Shown here piece after piece: positions 44,490-56,415 of a stretch of 64,000 bases of DNA. The DNA comes from Mycocentrospora acerina (lineage: Eukaryota > Ascomycota > Dothideomycetes > Pleosporales). The stretch covers positions 434,001 through 498,000 of the forward strand of contig JAKUHH010000216.1 in assembly GCA_022701365.1 (NCBI GenBank). The letters run 5' to 3'. Under the pieces are notes generated by a model. The model did not search any database. It was not told the origin of the DNA and worked only from the letters and a program-made list of their open reading frames with translations. A program made the position numbers and the translations under genes. The stretch's first letter is position 1, and each line of letters begins with the position of its first letter.

Positions 44490-45833
44490 GTTGAATGTCA
44501 AGACAGTAGACAGTGTCGAAGCAGACTTGATGGTAATACTAGTTTACACAGTAAGGATGACTCTACGACTCGTTGATTTATCTAGGATAATATTAACTCC
44601 TTATCATTTTCACCTGTGAGAAACTATGAATGAAATTTCTAGCGCTAGACTCTGTGCCTTGGGAAGATTTAGTTTAGTGTTTGATCGATGTAGGCTATTC
44701 TTTCTGTGCAGCCTGTGTGGATAAAAGTCAGCGACGTAAACATTCGCCACCCCCTTCGAGGCATCCAACTTCAAGGCGCACCCTTTACTATATCGGTATA
44801 CAACTAGGTAGGTCCAAGACCATATCCACTCTTTCTAAAAGTCTGTCTCCCTCGCTGTAGTCATGTGCACATCTTGGATTGAGCAGGCGGTAATATTATC
44901 AGATTAATGGCATTGCTTTTCATCTCTTAAACCATTGTTTTCTGATCCAAGAGAAGCGAATTATACACAAACTCTTGAATGAATAAATGAAGTTGAAGAT
45001 GTTATGTGGGATATACGTTGATGAGAATGCTACATTTTAGCTATATTTTGATGCTCAGGAAGCTCAATATAGAATTATACATTCACAAGAGCTTCAACTC
45101 AACACATTCGATTTCAAAAGTTGAAAATAAGTTTCCTCATCCGATCCAAAATCCCTTGTGAGACTGCATAAGGGTCATTGATTACCTATCTATCCTGAGT
45201 GTATAGGTTTAGTATCCGGATTCCAACTCCAACACTCAAACTCTCACATTCAAGCTGCACCGAGACTGTGAACGGCCATTTCACTCTACTTTGTGGCACT
45301 GTAATTAGCCATTTGCTCAAATTTGCTAATCTGAGCATGCACTGTCTCAATTCAATCAGTGCGTATGCCTATGTATCTCATCTCTCGCATCCCGTCTCAC
45401 ATTGTACATTTCACGCAGTTCGCAAATCTTGCTACATTCTTACATTTTTCTAAGTCTTTTCGCACCCAATTGAACTGTATTACGATCAGGCTGTTACTTA
45501 GAGGATGTGTCTCCCAATGGAGCACCTTTGGGCGGCATTTGGGACAGGAGGATAGAGACATAGAGACTGACAGGGGTTAACATTGATATAGGCTGCAAAG
45601 TTGTGAGTGCGTCAGTCTGAAAGAGGTAAGACTAAAAGTGTAAGATAGGTTTAAGCGAATGGATCGAAACTGTGGTGCTTTAATAAATGGCGACGGTATT
45701 GGTGCAGCATCGTGAGTCGCAAGAGATAGCGAAGGGCGGAGTGGCAAAGTCGTCTGTGCTTGTGATCCCGTGCACCGTGATCTAACTTGCAATAAGATGT
45801 TCACCTTCTTACCTCAATCCGACAATACTCAGC
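44490..45833. other. Intergenic, AT-rich
   Basis: This 1.3 kb stretch holds the promoters of the secreted peptide (left) and the APH-like gene (right). Sequence is low in GC with stops in all frames every few tens of codons. I see no gene, RNA or repeat in it. Confidence 0.5.
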
Positions 45834-46718
45834 ATGGCCTCTTACAATGTACTTTACACTGCAGATGCAGCAAGCCTCCCTCAAAATTTGCCAACAATAG
45901 AGGAGATTGAATCTGCGTCGGAAATCTTCAGCAAGACGGGAGGTTGCAAAGTTGTTGGAGTTGGTGTTCACTTTGTTATTAAATACGGGGCTCAGGTTAA
46001 TGCACTTGAGGGAGAAACAATGATTTTCCTAGGGGAATCAACAACTGTGCCAGTTCCTCGAATCTACGCACTCTTCCAGAGCTTGAACAAAGATGTCACT
46101 TATATCGTCATGGAACGTATTATAGGCCCTACTCTACAATCTGAGTGGCCAAAAATGGATGAAGCATCAAAGGAAGCCGTCTCCCTTCAACTACAATCTA
46201 TCTTTAAGAAGATGCGATCACTAGAATCACCAGGTGGATACTGCAGCGTTGGCCATCAAGGGCTGCAAGATGGTCTTTTCTGGACAGGCGACCCACTCTT
46301 GCCACTCTCTGGTCCCTTTGCTACAGAACACGATCTCAACAACGCTATAATCGCAAAACACCTTGGAATCGGCCTATCTAAGTACAAAGCGAACTTCTAC
46401 TCGCGCACCTTTAGCGAGGTCTTTAAAACCCATGATCCTGTCTTCTCGCACGCAGACTTTCAGCGGAAAAATGTTGTGATGCGGAGTACTTCTACAGCTG
46501 GAGAGCAGGAGGCACAGTGGAATGCAAATAATCTTGAGCTTGTTATTATCGACTGGGAGTTTTCAGGCTGGTATCCAAGTTACTGGGAGTATGCGAGGGC
46601 AATGTATGCTTGTGGACGGTGGGATGATGATTGGAATGATCTGATTGACAACACGCTTGAGCCGTTTCGGAATGAGTATGCGTGGGTAGAGATTCTACTT
46701 AGGGATCTGTGGTCATGA
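45834..46718 (+). CDS. Aminoglycoside-phosphotransferase-fold (APH) kinase-like protein
   Basis: This belongs to the large fungal APH/choline-kinase-like family; the substrate is unknown and resistance to aminoglycosides should not be inferred. It is a single exon of 294 aa. The N-lobe contains VGVHFVIKYG with the likely ATP-binding Lys and EGETMIFLGE with the helix-C Glu. The hinge is YIVMERIIGPTL. The catalytic loop reads FSHADFQRKNVVM (HxDxxxxN) and the metal site IIDWEFSGW. The C-terminal helices begin PSYWEYARAMYA. All key residues are present, so it is probably active. ATG at 45834 has context AGCATGG. It lies 1.1 kb before a second APH-fold gene in the same direction. Confidence 0.88.
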   Translation: MASYNVLYTADAASLPQNLPTIEEIESASEIFSKTGGCKVVGVGVHFVIKYGAQVNALEGETMIFLGESTTVPVPRIYALFQSLNKDVTYIVMERIIGPTLQSEWPKMDEASKEAVSLQLQSIFKKMRSLESPGGYCSVGHQGLQDGLFWTGDPLLPLSGPFATEHDLNNAIIAKHLGIGLSKYKANFYSRTFSEVFKTHDPVFSHADFQRKNVVMRSTSTAGEQEAQWNANNLELVIIDWEFSGWYPSYWEYARAMYACGRWDDDWNDLIDNTLEPFRNEYAWVEILLRDLWS

Positions 46719-47840
46719 GGTTGAGTAGAGTTATTGAGTTTGTACTGTGCAGCAACATCTGGATGGCAAGGATGGCAAGATATGCGGCAATGCGATTGCA
46801 TTTAATCCACAGATAATAGTATCTAACCTTAAAAGACAACACTGGTTTCTCAACTTTAGGTCCAATTGCTAGGAAGTCGTCCCTTAGGAAAAGCCCTCTG
46901 AATAAGGATACCTAAAACCAAAAAAATTGCCCACTTACTGTTGATCATCGACTAGTTATTGTGGCTTAGATTGGTAAGATTTTTTTCACAGCCATCACAC
47001 AAATATCAATGACCACTAGCCTAATGATTCCCTGTGCCAGACCTACCGAAAGAAAGCTTTCTCAAATTTCTGCGGTAACCCATTGGATTTTGCGAAATAT
47101 TAGCGCTCGCGCTGCGCAGCAGTGCAGACACCTTCTACAACGCCCACGAGCCTAGATGTCCTAGTTGTTCCAGCTCGTATATGCCACACATAGCGATGCT
47201 ATGATCAACCTTTGATTGGTAGGGCTAATCAAGCATTAAGTATCTGGAAATTTCACATTTGGTCAATAATTCACGATTGGCATGTCATCTGTCACCATAA
47301 TTTTGAGTCGGAATGGGACGCTCCTCGCACATCTGCTTGCCATCTGTCTTTTTATAACTTCACGTTTATATTGTTTGCTGACAAGCTTGCAAAGCCTATA
47401 CCTAAAAAGTGAAGCTCAAAAGATGACTGCGTCTTCTGGAGTAGGGTTTTCGGACTCTTCTAAGCAAGGTAGACTTTGTTGACAGCAGTAATCATCAAAA
47501 TTTAGCAGCAAATATTACCTGTCAAACGAAAACTGCAAGTCTCTAACCATGCTCTGTTGCTTTTAACGTCAAGTTTTTCACCCAATCATTCTAAAGGATG
47601 ACCATGTGTCATGCATTCTAGAAAAGGTTAAATTGTTGACGAGTTGTTGGCTAAATCATAAGACGGTAGCTGGCCAAGTTCTTGGCGCGCGCTAATCGAT
47701 GGTTTCCCAGCGGTGTCAAACTTTACACAGCCGAATTAACTCAGGGTTAAAGTCGATCACAAACAAATCATCTCAGTACTTACGTCCCTTGACCCAATTT
47801 ATTTAATCTGAACACAAGATTGATCTTTTGGTATCATATT
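46719..47840. other. Intergenic, AT-rich
   Basis: A 1.1 kb stretch between two plus-strand kinase-like genes. A GC-richer spot (GCGCTCGCGCTGCGCAGCAG, about 47102-47121) stands out in AT-rich surroundings. Short frames only; none supported. Confidence 0.5.
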
Positions 47841-49714
47841 ATGCGTACAACCTTAGCTTTGGCTAGAAACATAACCTCTTGGAACGTGACAGCCAAAAAA
47901 ACCATAGTAATCCGAAATGCCAAATCATCTCAACTGTTCCCACGAAGTTTGCTTCCTGGGAAAGTGGTCCCAGGCGTAAAAAACTGGCCGTTTCGCTCGC
48001 AAATCCACTCATGCCCGAACTATAATGATGATCTTTTCAAGTATACTCGAGGTCGCTTCGTTTGTGACGAGAAATATGAAATGTCACAACGTCAAGTCCG
48101 CTTCAATGTGAACGAACTAGCCCGTTGTGCTACTGAAGCTGTAGGAGCAAGATCGTGCGTTGATATTAAAAAGTATCCAGACGGCATGTACAACAAAAGC
48201 ATGCTCCTCACTATGGATAATGGCTCTCAGGTTGTGGCCAGAGTCCCAAATCCAAACGCCGGCGTAGCTCATTTTACCACAGCAAGCGAAGTTGCAACAA
48301 TGGATTTTGTAAGTTCTTTTACAAGAATCTCTCCATTTCATTATTCCAATTAACATATACCAGGCACACAATGTCCTTAAAACTCCTGTTCCCAAAGTCT
48401 TGGCTTGGAGTTCTAAGGCCAATGAGAATCCTGTTGGTGCAGAATACATCATTATGGAGAAGGTCTCGGGGATCGAATTGGAACGTATTTGGTCAAGTAT
48501 GAACATAGAAGACAGGCTTACTATTGTTAAGACTATTGCTAGTTTCCAGAAAGCCTGGACTTCAGTTTCATTCAAGAAATTTGGAAGTCTATATTTCTCG
48601 AAGGATCTAGACGAGCCAACTGAAAATAAGCCATTATATATTGATGCGAATGGTGCCTGTATCACAGATGAGAGGTTTGCTGTTGGCCCGTCTACAGGGC
48701 GTGAATCAACCGACAGTGGAAGAGCGTCTATCAATTTTGACAGAGGACCGTGTAAGATTCCTGTTTCTAAAAAGGGGTTTACTTAGCTGATAGTTACGAG
48801 GGTCTTCATTAGAAGAGTATCACATTGCAATTGGAAACCGAGATATAGCTTGCGTCAGCCAGCTTCCTCAGCTGCCCAAGTCTCCAATAACCCTTTGCGG
48901 GCCAGGGACCTACCAACCAACAAGAGAGAAAAAGCTCAGGGCTTTGCAATGCTATCTCAAATTGATCAGGTTCCTCCTTCCTACATATCAAGTTGTCTCA
49001 TCGGCACATCTCTGGCATGGCGACCTACACGCTGCCAACATTTTCGTTGACCCCTTAGAGCCTACCAAAGTTGTAGGCCTTATAGATTGGCAATCTACCG
49101 AAATATCTCCACTCTATTTCCAAGCTCGCCAACCTCATATCATCGATTATGACGGCCCTCCTGTCTGCGGGTTAGAGCGGCCACAGCCACCAAAGAATAT
49201 AGAGAATCTCACAGCGGAGGAGAAGAAGAACGCAGAGACTTTGTACCTACAGCAATCACTCTGTTCTCTTTACAACACTCTTACTCACCATCAAAACCCG
49301 CGAATTTACGCTGCGCTTCAGTTCCAACAAACAATCAGCTACTTACTTTTACTTTTAGCACGCAATCTTCTCATCGATGGTGAGGCAACCTACCTCTTGC
49401 AAGTAGCTGAGCTAGAGACTATATGGGACACTCTTCCAGGTGCTTCAGGTTCAACCTATCCTTTCTCCTTCTCGGCACAAGAGCGAGAAGAAATTGAGGC
49501 TGAGGTTGAAGGTGTAGTACGCGGTATGGAAGCAATGCGTTCAATAAAAGAGAGTATCCAGGAGTTGTTTCCTGAACAAGGAATAGTGAGACCAGACCAA
49601 TACGAAGAGACTCTAGATGCTTTGACGCAGATGAAGGAGCAGGTCATCGAGAAGTTCGCTAATACTGAGCACGAAAAAGAAGAATGGCAGAAAATGTGGC
49701 CCTTTGGGACTTGA
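47841..49714 (+). CDS. AIM9: AIM9/FMP29-like mitochondrial APH-fold protein
   Basis: This belongs to a fungal phosphotransferase family whose yeast member is the mitochondrial Aim9. Exons are 47841-48308, 48364-48751 and 48801-49714, giving 589 aa. Residues 1-45 are basic with Thr/Ser and no acids, fitting a presequence. LFKYTRGRFVCDE and VARVPNPNAGVAHFTTASEVATMDF are family hallmarks. EYIIMEKVSGIELE is the hinge. The catalytic loop is HLWHGDLHAANIFVD and the metal site GLIDWQSTEISPLYFQARQPH. The second intron was set at the TTACGAG acceptor because only that restores RGPW, the family's conserved Trp. The last 120 residues are Glu-rich helices. A paralogue rather than the core AIM9 is possible given its position in the AT-rich block. 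Confidence 0.88.
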
Positions 49715-50934
49715 AACCTTGGTACTAAAAGTTCTTGCTTCAATTTAATATTATTGCCGGTCCAACTACACACCACTTACTCTGTGGATTTCTGCGTTCT
49801 TAATACCATTTTGTTTTCAACAATTAGCCGTGTCGCACGAGAAAGGGGTCACCCAGTGCATATAAGAAGACAATTGAGTGCTAAAGTGAGGCTTTAACAT
49901 AATCGGGCGTTTCGTCATTCTCTAGCAAATGTATGAATCCCTTTACGCAATCGGCCTCTGACTGGATGATTCGAAGTACGGCAAGTTTTGAGTGAGTACA
50001 GTCACATGTACAAGTTGCGGCATTGCTGTACACCGCCAGGCCCACTACTACCAATGAGTCCATATTGGACAGTAGTAGTCCAAATTGATATAACAAGCAT
50101 ATTGCTACAAGCTTAGAACCAAGTCATGGTACAAACTATGCTTAAGGAGTATTTTACCATTTGCATAAGAGATGACAAGGCTTCCCGTTCACTCGGTCCT
50201 ATATTTTAGGAATTGTCCACCTAACGTGTAGCACAGCCTAGTAAGGTTGCATACACAGAGGATATGTACTATTCTTTCTCATAATGTATCAGTCAATACA
50301 TCATAGCACCTATTTGGCTTTCAAGGCACAGTGGGATAGAGCCCAATCCTTGACCTATTTAAGCATCGTACCAGCGAATTATTGTTTAGTCAGGTTGCTA
50401 CTAGCGCACATCTGCTGTTATATGCTTCTATTCTTGTCTAGTTCTAATTTCTAGTGCTGAGGGATTTAACGGGGGCTTGATATGGGTTTGTTTTTAACGT
50501 TCTAATAACCGTTGCAATCTGATTCCGTTGCATGAACGAAATCGGCCTTCATAATGAGCAAAGTACAATGTTAGAGATCTGCAGAACTTTGGATTTTTGT
50601 AACTGTCATCTCTCCGTAGTTAATTTCCACGTTAATTAAAAATGTCGTTAGTGGAGCTCGGCGTTTATTGTTGTGTCCAACTAGTCTTTTACATTGTTTA
50701 CCGTGGAAGCCCATCGCGTTCTCTCCGGCAGGCACTATGCGTGTTGCTTCAAGACCTCGTTACAACGTAAACTCAAACTATAGAAAGATAGGGAGTAGCT
50801 TTGGATTCGAGAGCTATTGTCACAATGTGAGATCAGATGAATAACACTGAATGCGCAAAGACATAGAGCTAGACTCTGAGATCGAATTTTCTTGTGCAAC
50901 TACAGCGTCCCAATTGATTTCATGATTTCCATAG
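49715..50934. other. Intergenic, AT-rich, with one open frame of uncertain status
   Basis: Mostly non-coding sequence. A minus-strand 60-codon ATG frame (50063-49881) reads protein-like, with a TCTCDC cluster and an acidic C-terminal part. It has no family match, so I leave it uncalled here and discuss it under findings. Confidence 0.45.
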
Positions 50935-51263
50935 TTACTCCGCGTCATGGATTTGGAGAGTTTCAAGGTTAATCCCCTTAATCTTTCGAACCTTTTCGAC
51001 TGCCTCTGGTGAGCACCTATTTGGACGTCAGGTTGTAATCTAATGGAAAAGTATGTCTTTCACGTACAGTGCGTGTACTGGTGGTGGAAAAATCAACGGT
51101 ACAGGTAGCTCTCTATAGCCTTTGTCTTGTTTAAGTATGTCCTGAATCTCCTTGTTGATACGCTCCCAGTCGTCGGATCGGTTCATATAGAAGAGGGTCT
51201 GCGACTAAATTAGTACATTAGACTCGGGAGAATAACATTAATCAATACTTTTGTGCCAGACAT
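50935..51263 (-). CDS. Small three-exon gene of unknown function (77 aa)
   Basis: I do not recognise the family. Exons are 51263-51249, 51204-51068 and 51016-50935, giving 77 aa. Introns are 44 bp (ends CTAATTTAG) and 51 bp (starts GTACGT, ends AAATAG); both fit the genome's pattern and the frame closes exactly. The first exon encodes only five residues. The second gives a charged helix (DDWERINKEIQDILKQDKGY) followed by a Pro-rich LPVPLIFPPPVHAL stretch. The third gives SPEAVEKVRKIKG and ends HDAE. There is no signal peptide or membrane segment. The gene is invisible to single-frame ORF scans because no exon exceeds 137 nt. Expression is not shown. Confidence 0.55.
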
Positions 51264-53970
51264 TTTGGACAACTAAAATCTTCTTTTTATTTTGTTTGTT
51301 GGATTGAATCTGATGCTATATGTTCTGGTTGTGCCTGTATAGCAGAGGCAATGCAGCTTTTATATGGAGAATGTGTGATGACAAAGGTGTTACATTTCCA
51401 ACAATCTTCCATCCAACATGATACTTGCGTTGAAGCGCCGTTCAGACGATACAGCATGATCTCACCGTACTCCCACTCAACAACTCTACCAACCACTGAC
51501 TGGTTGCAAAATCACTCAACTGACATCACTTGACGTGATCAATACATGCTTTTTGGATAGTCTGTAGTACAGATTATTAATTTCGGCACAAAGTGAAGAT
51601 GAGCGCTTTGAGACTGGCTACAATTTCTTGGTTAAATGAGGGGCTGAGCGTTCATAGTATAGAGGGTGCAGATTCAAGTCAGCCTACAGGACTTGGCGCA
51701 TGTAAGAGCTGTAATGCTTGACAAGTAAAAAGCAAAAATATCAAACTTCAATAGCTAAAGTTACCTAGAACAAGAGGCTAATCTTTAATGCGGGGTAAAT
51801 GTGCTGAACCACGCTTCATACCTCCAAGCATATGCACGATTATTTGGTAAGTTACTCTTCCACCACTGCATACTTGAAATCTGATGCATTCTGTATTCGA
51901 GAGATACAAGGCCTAAATTAAGCCACCACTCTTTATATAGTATCTGTACAGATTGTATCAAGATACAACCCGACAGAAAGCGCATACAGAAGCTTGACCA
52001 CATTTTGACGAGGTTCTTTCCCAGATTTCTGACACACGACATCCCACCTTCCACTCTTGACAGATAATTAGTTGCCATTGCTAAATCCTTATGTCACAAT
52101 AACGTCGCAGAAGATGTGTGTGCACCACATTTCATACCCTACTATCGGTTAGATTGAATTGCATGCGAAATGCTTTTTATTCGACCTAGTACGTATTTGA
52201 ATAAAGATTCTCTCTTCCAATTTATTATCTTTGAAATCCTAGTTCTGTTACTAGGTAACTCGAAGTGACAGCTTCTACGAAGGATATGACGTTCCTCACT
52301 GAAAGAAGGCTTTGATAGATCTATGGAGATCATAATTCTCTTCATGAAGCGACATGCCATCAACACATAGCTTATGTATGGATCTGGGTATTAATCAATT
52401 AGCCCTCCGGTCTAGTGCTCTTTTGAAGAAGTAGGTTTGTTTCGATTTAGACCTTTAATTTTGTCGATCTATGGATGATTCTCACGATGCTTTGCCATCA
52501 CATGTTTCGAATTAGTACTATTCGGGGGTTTGCTGATTGTACTGCAATTGATGGTCAATGAAGGATGGCTAGATCTAACCAACTACACTAAGGAAAGAAA
52601 ATTTTAGACAAAAGTAAGCTGACATTCAAGTACAAGATACAAAGTTGTCGTTCACTTGATTTCGCCAACAAAGGAGTTTCATTTTCAAAAGAATGATCCT
52701 AACAATAAACAGCCATAGAAACTGCAAGATAGCAAAGTGTTTCATTATTCGTTGTGACCGATCACTTCAACTGCGAAGACTTGGGTACAGCATTGGCCAT
52801 ATGGATTTCTTTCTTCTTTCTTGCATTATTCGTATCTGTAATTGGGGAAATCGTCAACATACAGCCATTTTTAAACTACATGTAACGATCTGAAAACATT
52901 AAATTATCAGATCTTCACATTTCAAACGAATTTAGGTAAGATAAGTAAGCCCAGCAACAGACCGTGAAAAAAATTATCTCTAGTTGCTTAGGTTCCGTCA
53001 TTGTCTTATCATAGGTAGATGCATCATCAATTTCTTTCACGTTCACCTGAAAAGGTTTCTTTGATAAAGGGATGTCGGTATATATCAAGCTAAATCTTGT
53101 AGATTAATAAAGACAATTTTATATTCACAAATTAGGGTAAGCCAGCTTTAAAAAATTGAATGTAAGTATTCCGTTGCTCGATAGATACCTTTTTCCTATC
53201 GGCCTCGGGGTCGGCTTTGATATGCTGGTTTTACAAAAATGCATCAAAGTGAATCCTCTACTTCCAGAATGGCGATGCCTAAACTCAGCAAACAATCTTC
53301 TTTCATCAGGATTAGTGGAGAAATTTAGCAGTTCCCACTGCCTAAAATATCTGAAGCATAGGTAATGCGTTGTTTGAACTGAGCGCGAAGACTTATAGCT
53401 GAGCTAAGCAGGAGTTTGTTTCATCTTCTTCTGTTGTCAAAACGTTCGGTTTTTCAGAAATTTCTTGCAAGGGGTCTCATTTGGTAGCCTGGCTCGCTCG
53501 CATGCAACAAAGACCGCTCCAAAGTCCGTATTCTGAGGCTGAAGTCACAGATTGCAATTCAGTTCAAAAATCATTAAATGTTTTAAAATTGTTGTGGCTG
53601 GGAGCTTTTAGTATGGGGGATTGGGCTACTTCTTTGATGATAGTTGCTCTCACAATGGAGTACGAAGAGGCAAAATAGATTCACAAGAAAATAGACTACC
53701 TACGTATCAACAGACGGTGCTTTCAAGGTGGCTACGATATGCATTCAGGCTCCTCCAATTTGAGGCCGGCAGAAAATTGAGTGTAATGCATGTATTGCAG
53801 TAGAGAAAAGGAAAAGTAATCCTATCACAAGCTTTTCAGTTGATATAATCCATAATTATTTGTGGATGAATTTGTTTAGGCTTTGTAAGGAGATATTTTC
53901 CTATTGCAGCATCCCAAATTTATTTCCAGTGTAACCACATTCAAAGACTTCTAAGTCATCCTTCTTCTCT
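51264..53970. other. 2.7 kb AT-rich stretch without a supported gene
   Basis: Low GC throughout. Two minus-strand ATG frames, 52360-52142 (72 codons) and 52078-51785 (97 codons, Trp-rich), read somewhat protein-like but have no recognisable family, and their splice relation is unclear. The remainder shows frequent stops on both strands. It may contain highly decayed elements, but I could not identify any. Confidence 0.45.
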
Positions 53971-54384
53971 CTACCATCCTCCCTGGCCACCACGACCGCC
54001 TCCACCAGGGCCCCCGTGGTGGCCCTCATGATGACCACCCATGTTACCAGGGCCTCCGCCATTATGCTGGCCTCCATGGCCTCCTGGGCCGCCGCCAAAT
54101 CCACCTTGATGACCCATGCCTTGAGGACCTCCTTGATTTTGTCCACCAAACCCACCAGGCCCACCCATACCACCCTGGTGCTGCGGGCCTTGGTGACCTC
54201 CGCCGTGCATACCACCGCCAAAACCTTGATTTCCTGGGCCCCCTTGGTTTTGATATTGCTGCTGAGCTTGGAACTGTTGATGCGGCTGATGCTGTTGCTG
54301 AGACTGCGGAATGTGGGGTTGATTTTGTTGAGACTTTTTATCGTGATGAAGAACCTTGTCTTCGAGTTTTTGGAGGAGGCCCAT
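53971..54384 (-). CDS. Small Gly/Gln/His-rich low-complexity protein
   Basis: A single exon of 137 aa. Residues 1-20 form a charged helix (GLLQKLEDKVLHHDKKSQQ). Residues 20-50 are Gln/His-rich, and the remainder is Gly-rich with GGPGG, GGHQG and HGG patterns, ending GGQGGW. There is no signal peptide and no cysteine. The composition is prion-like or condensate-prone. GC content here is well above the surrounding AT-rich DNA because of Gly and Pro codons. The start at 54384 has context CACACCATGG. A function cannot be assigned. A TATAAA element about 100 bp upstream supports a real promoter. Confidence 0.75.
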   Translation of the reverse strand: MGLLQKLEDKVLHHDKKSQQNQPHIPQSQQQHQPHQQFQAQQQYQNQGGPGNQGFGGGMHGGGHQGPQHQGGMGGPGGFGGQNQGGPQGMGHQGGFGGGPGGHGGQHNGGGPGNMGGHHEGHHGGPGGGGRGGQGGW

Positions 54385-56415
54385 GGTGTGATGTTTTGTT
54401 TTGCCTTATGTGTCTTTGGGTTTCGTTGGTTTCAAGCCTATCTCGTGTGTCCATGCACCAGACTGCGGAAAACGTTGTGTTTATAAGGTGTTCCGAGTAT
54501 TTGAGACCATGGCGTCACTGGAAGTTGCCATTACAATTTAGTCTACTGCCGCGTAATACCCATCCAATTTCTTGTATTTTGGTAAATATGGCTTGGAAGA
54601 CGTGACGAGGCCTCGTACACGATGACGAAGAAGCTTTGTAGCCTTTGCGCCACGCCCAGCTAGGACCCACATCGTTCGGAACGATCGGAGCGACCAAGCA
54701 AGTACTGTGGCAGTACAATTAGTCAAAGAAAAGGCAATTTTGATTGGGCATTGCCGTCACTATCATAATGGGACTTTACCTGGCAAAGTGTGTAGCGCGA
54801 CTGCATCGCAAAGCAGATAAGTTGACGGGTAAAAGTTCGAGCACTTGCAAAAGATAAAGACCATGCCCGCTATGCAATTGCCCCACTACTGTCCCTTCAC
54901 ACAAACCCGCTCTAACCCGGTGCGACATATCCCCCTTGTGAAAAGCTAGAGTTCGAGAGATTTTGTAGATTAAGTACTTGTTGTTCACACTCTAACAAGC
55001 GATTTTGCGGGCGGCTTGAATTGTGTCAATTTGGTGTCGTGAGCGATTTCTAAAGCAGCCTTACATTTGCTTACTTACGATGCATTCTTCACAATTTTTT
55101 TTGTTTACCTGAATCATGTGGTGGCTGGGAGAATGTAAGCTTATTGATTTTAAGTAGCTCGGAGACGCAGTGGCGGTACTTTGGACACAACGTTTAGAAC
55201 TTCGCGGGTATGGGCGTCGGGGTAGACAATAACTATTTACCAAAATCTGAAATTTAGGGCGTGATATTCAAGTGAACTGCTATATTTTACCCTTGAAACT
55301 CACTCTGTCATACCAGATTTGTTTTAAGCCACAATCTACAGGAGAATGTCGCCGCCTTGCTACATTTGATCTGATGTATTCACTCGTGTCCATTATGCCA
55401 GGAGGGTAAAGATACAAATTCGTTGGTACAAACACAGCACCTACAAATATTCACTACCTCCTGACCTATTTCTCTCCTCTTTTGATCACATTCTTGGCAT
55501 CTGCGCTCGTTGCAAGCCTGTGATTGACAACCAAGTCCAATCACGTTTCAAGACTAAATATTTGCCAAATCGTGCTGAACCCAAGGAAAACTCAAATTGT
55601 TTTGATTTTAGGACGGTGAGAATCACAAAACTATCTGAGTGGGTTTTTAAAACTTCCAATTGGCCGGGTCGCTTTCTACGGAACGGCATGCCTCTAGCCT
55701 ATACAAATCGCTCCTTGACCAAACTCAGTATATTCAGGAATTTGGACGAATTTGTCTTTATGTTGTGTGAATAAGTTGATGTCAACAATGATGAGAAATT
55801 TAGAAACTTGACTACTTAATTTTGGGATTTGTAAATTAAAAAGAGCACAATCTACTTACAAGACCTGCGACTTGAGGCCCAAACTAACGGCATTAAGAAC
55901 GCCAAACTCAGCGCAAAAATCTTCTCTGAAACTTGATTTTACGTGTTCCTCTTGAGCCATATCGGATTTTTGTAGATATTATTTGTTGACAATCTGATTG
56001 AACTATGAGAAACGAAACTAAAAGGTACTGTTTGTACCAGCCAATGCAGGCTTATTATGGGTATCAGCACGTGAGCACGTGAGCACATATCGATTATATA
56101 GTTGTCTATTCCTCCTTTGCTGGTAATACAACAAGTCGCTTCTTTAATTGATCCCTTACAGCTTGCATTTAGTAGAGCACTTTATTCGTGCATAGCAAAA
56201 GCGTACAACTTAAGGTAGGCTCCTCTTGTCTCCTAATGCAATTTTAAAATAATTGAAGAGATTATTAAATTGAGATTTGCTACGCACGATTAGGAGTGGT
56301 TCAAATTGTCGACAGTCCGAAAGGAACATTGACGTAGTTTATTGTATGTTCTACGGTTTTTAACCTCATCTTGTTGACAAAGGCCTCATGAAGCATAAAA
56401 AGAACCTCGATACAA
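54385..56415. other. 2 kb AT-rich stretch without a supported gene
   Basis: It holds the promoter of the Gly-rich gene at the left. A plus-strand frame open from about 55370 to 55774 contains an F-box-like LPPDLFLSSFDHI start and a LSIFRNLDEFVF segment but lacks an ATG at its head, so it may be a remnant. Two CACGTG hexamers sit 8 bp apart at 56068-56081. Nothing else is supported. Confidence 0.45.
54480..54485 (-). promoter_or_regulatory. TATA box of the Gly/Gln-rich gene
   Basis: TATAAA on the minus strand, about 96 bp upstream of the ATG at 54384, the usual distance in this window. Confidence 0.5.
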
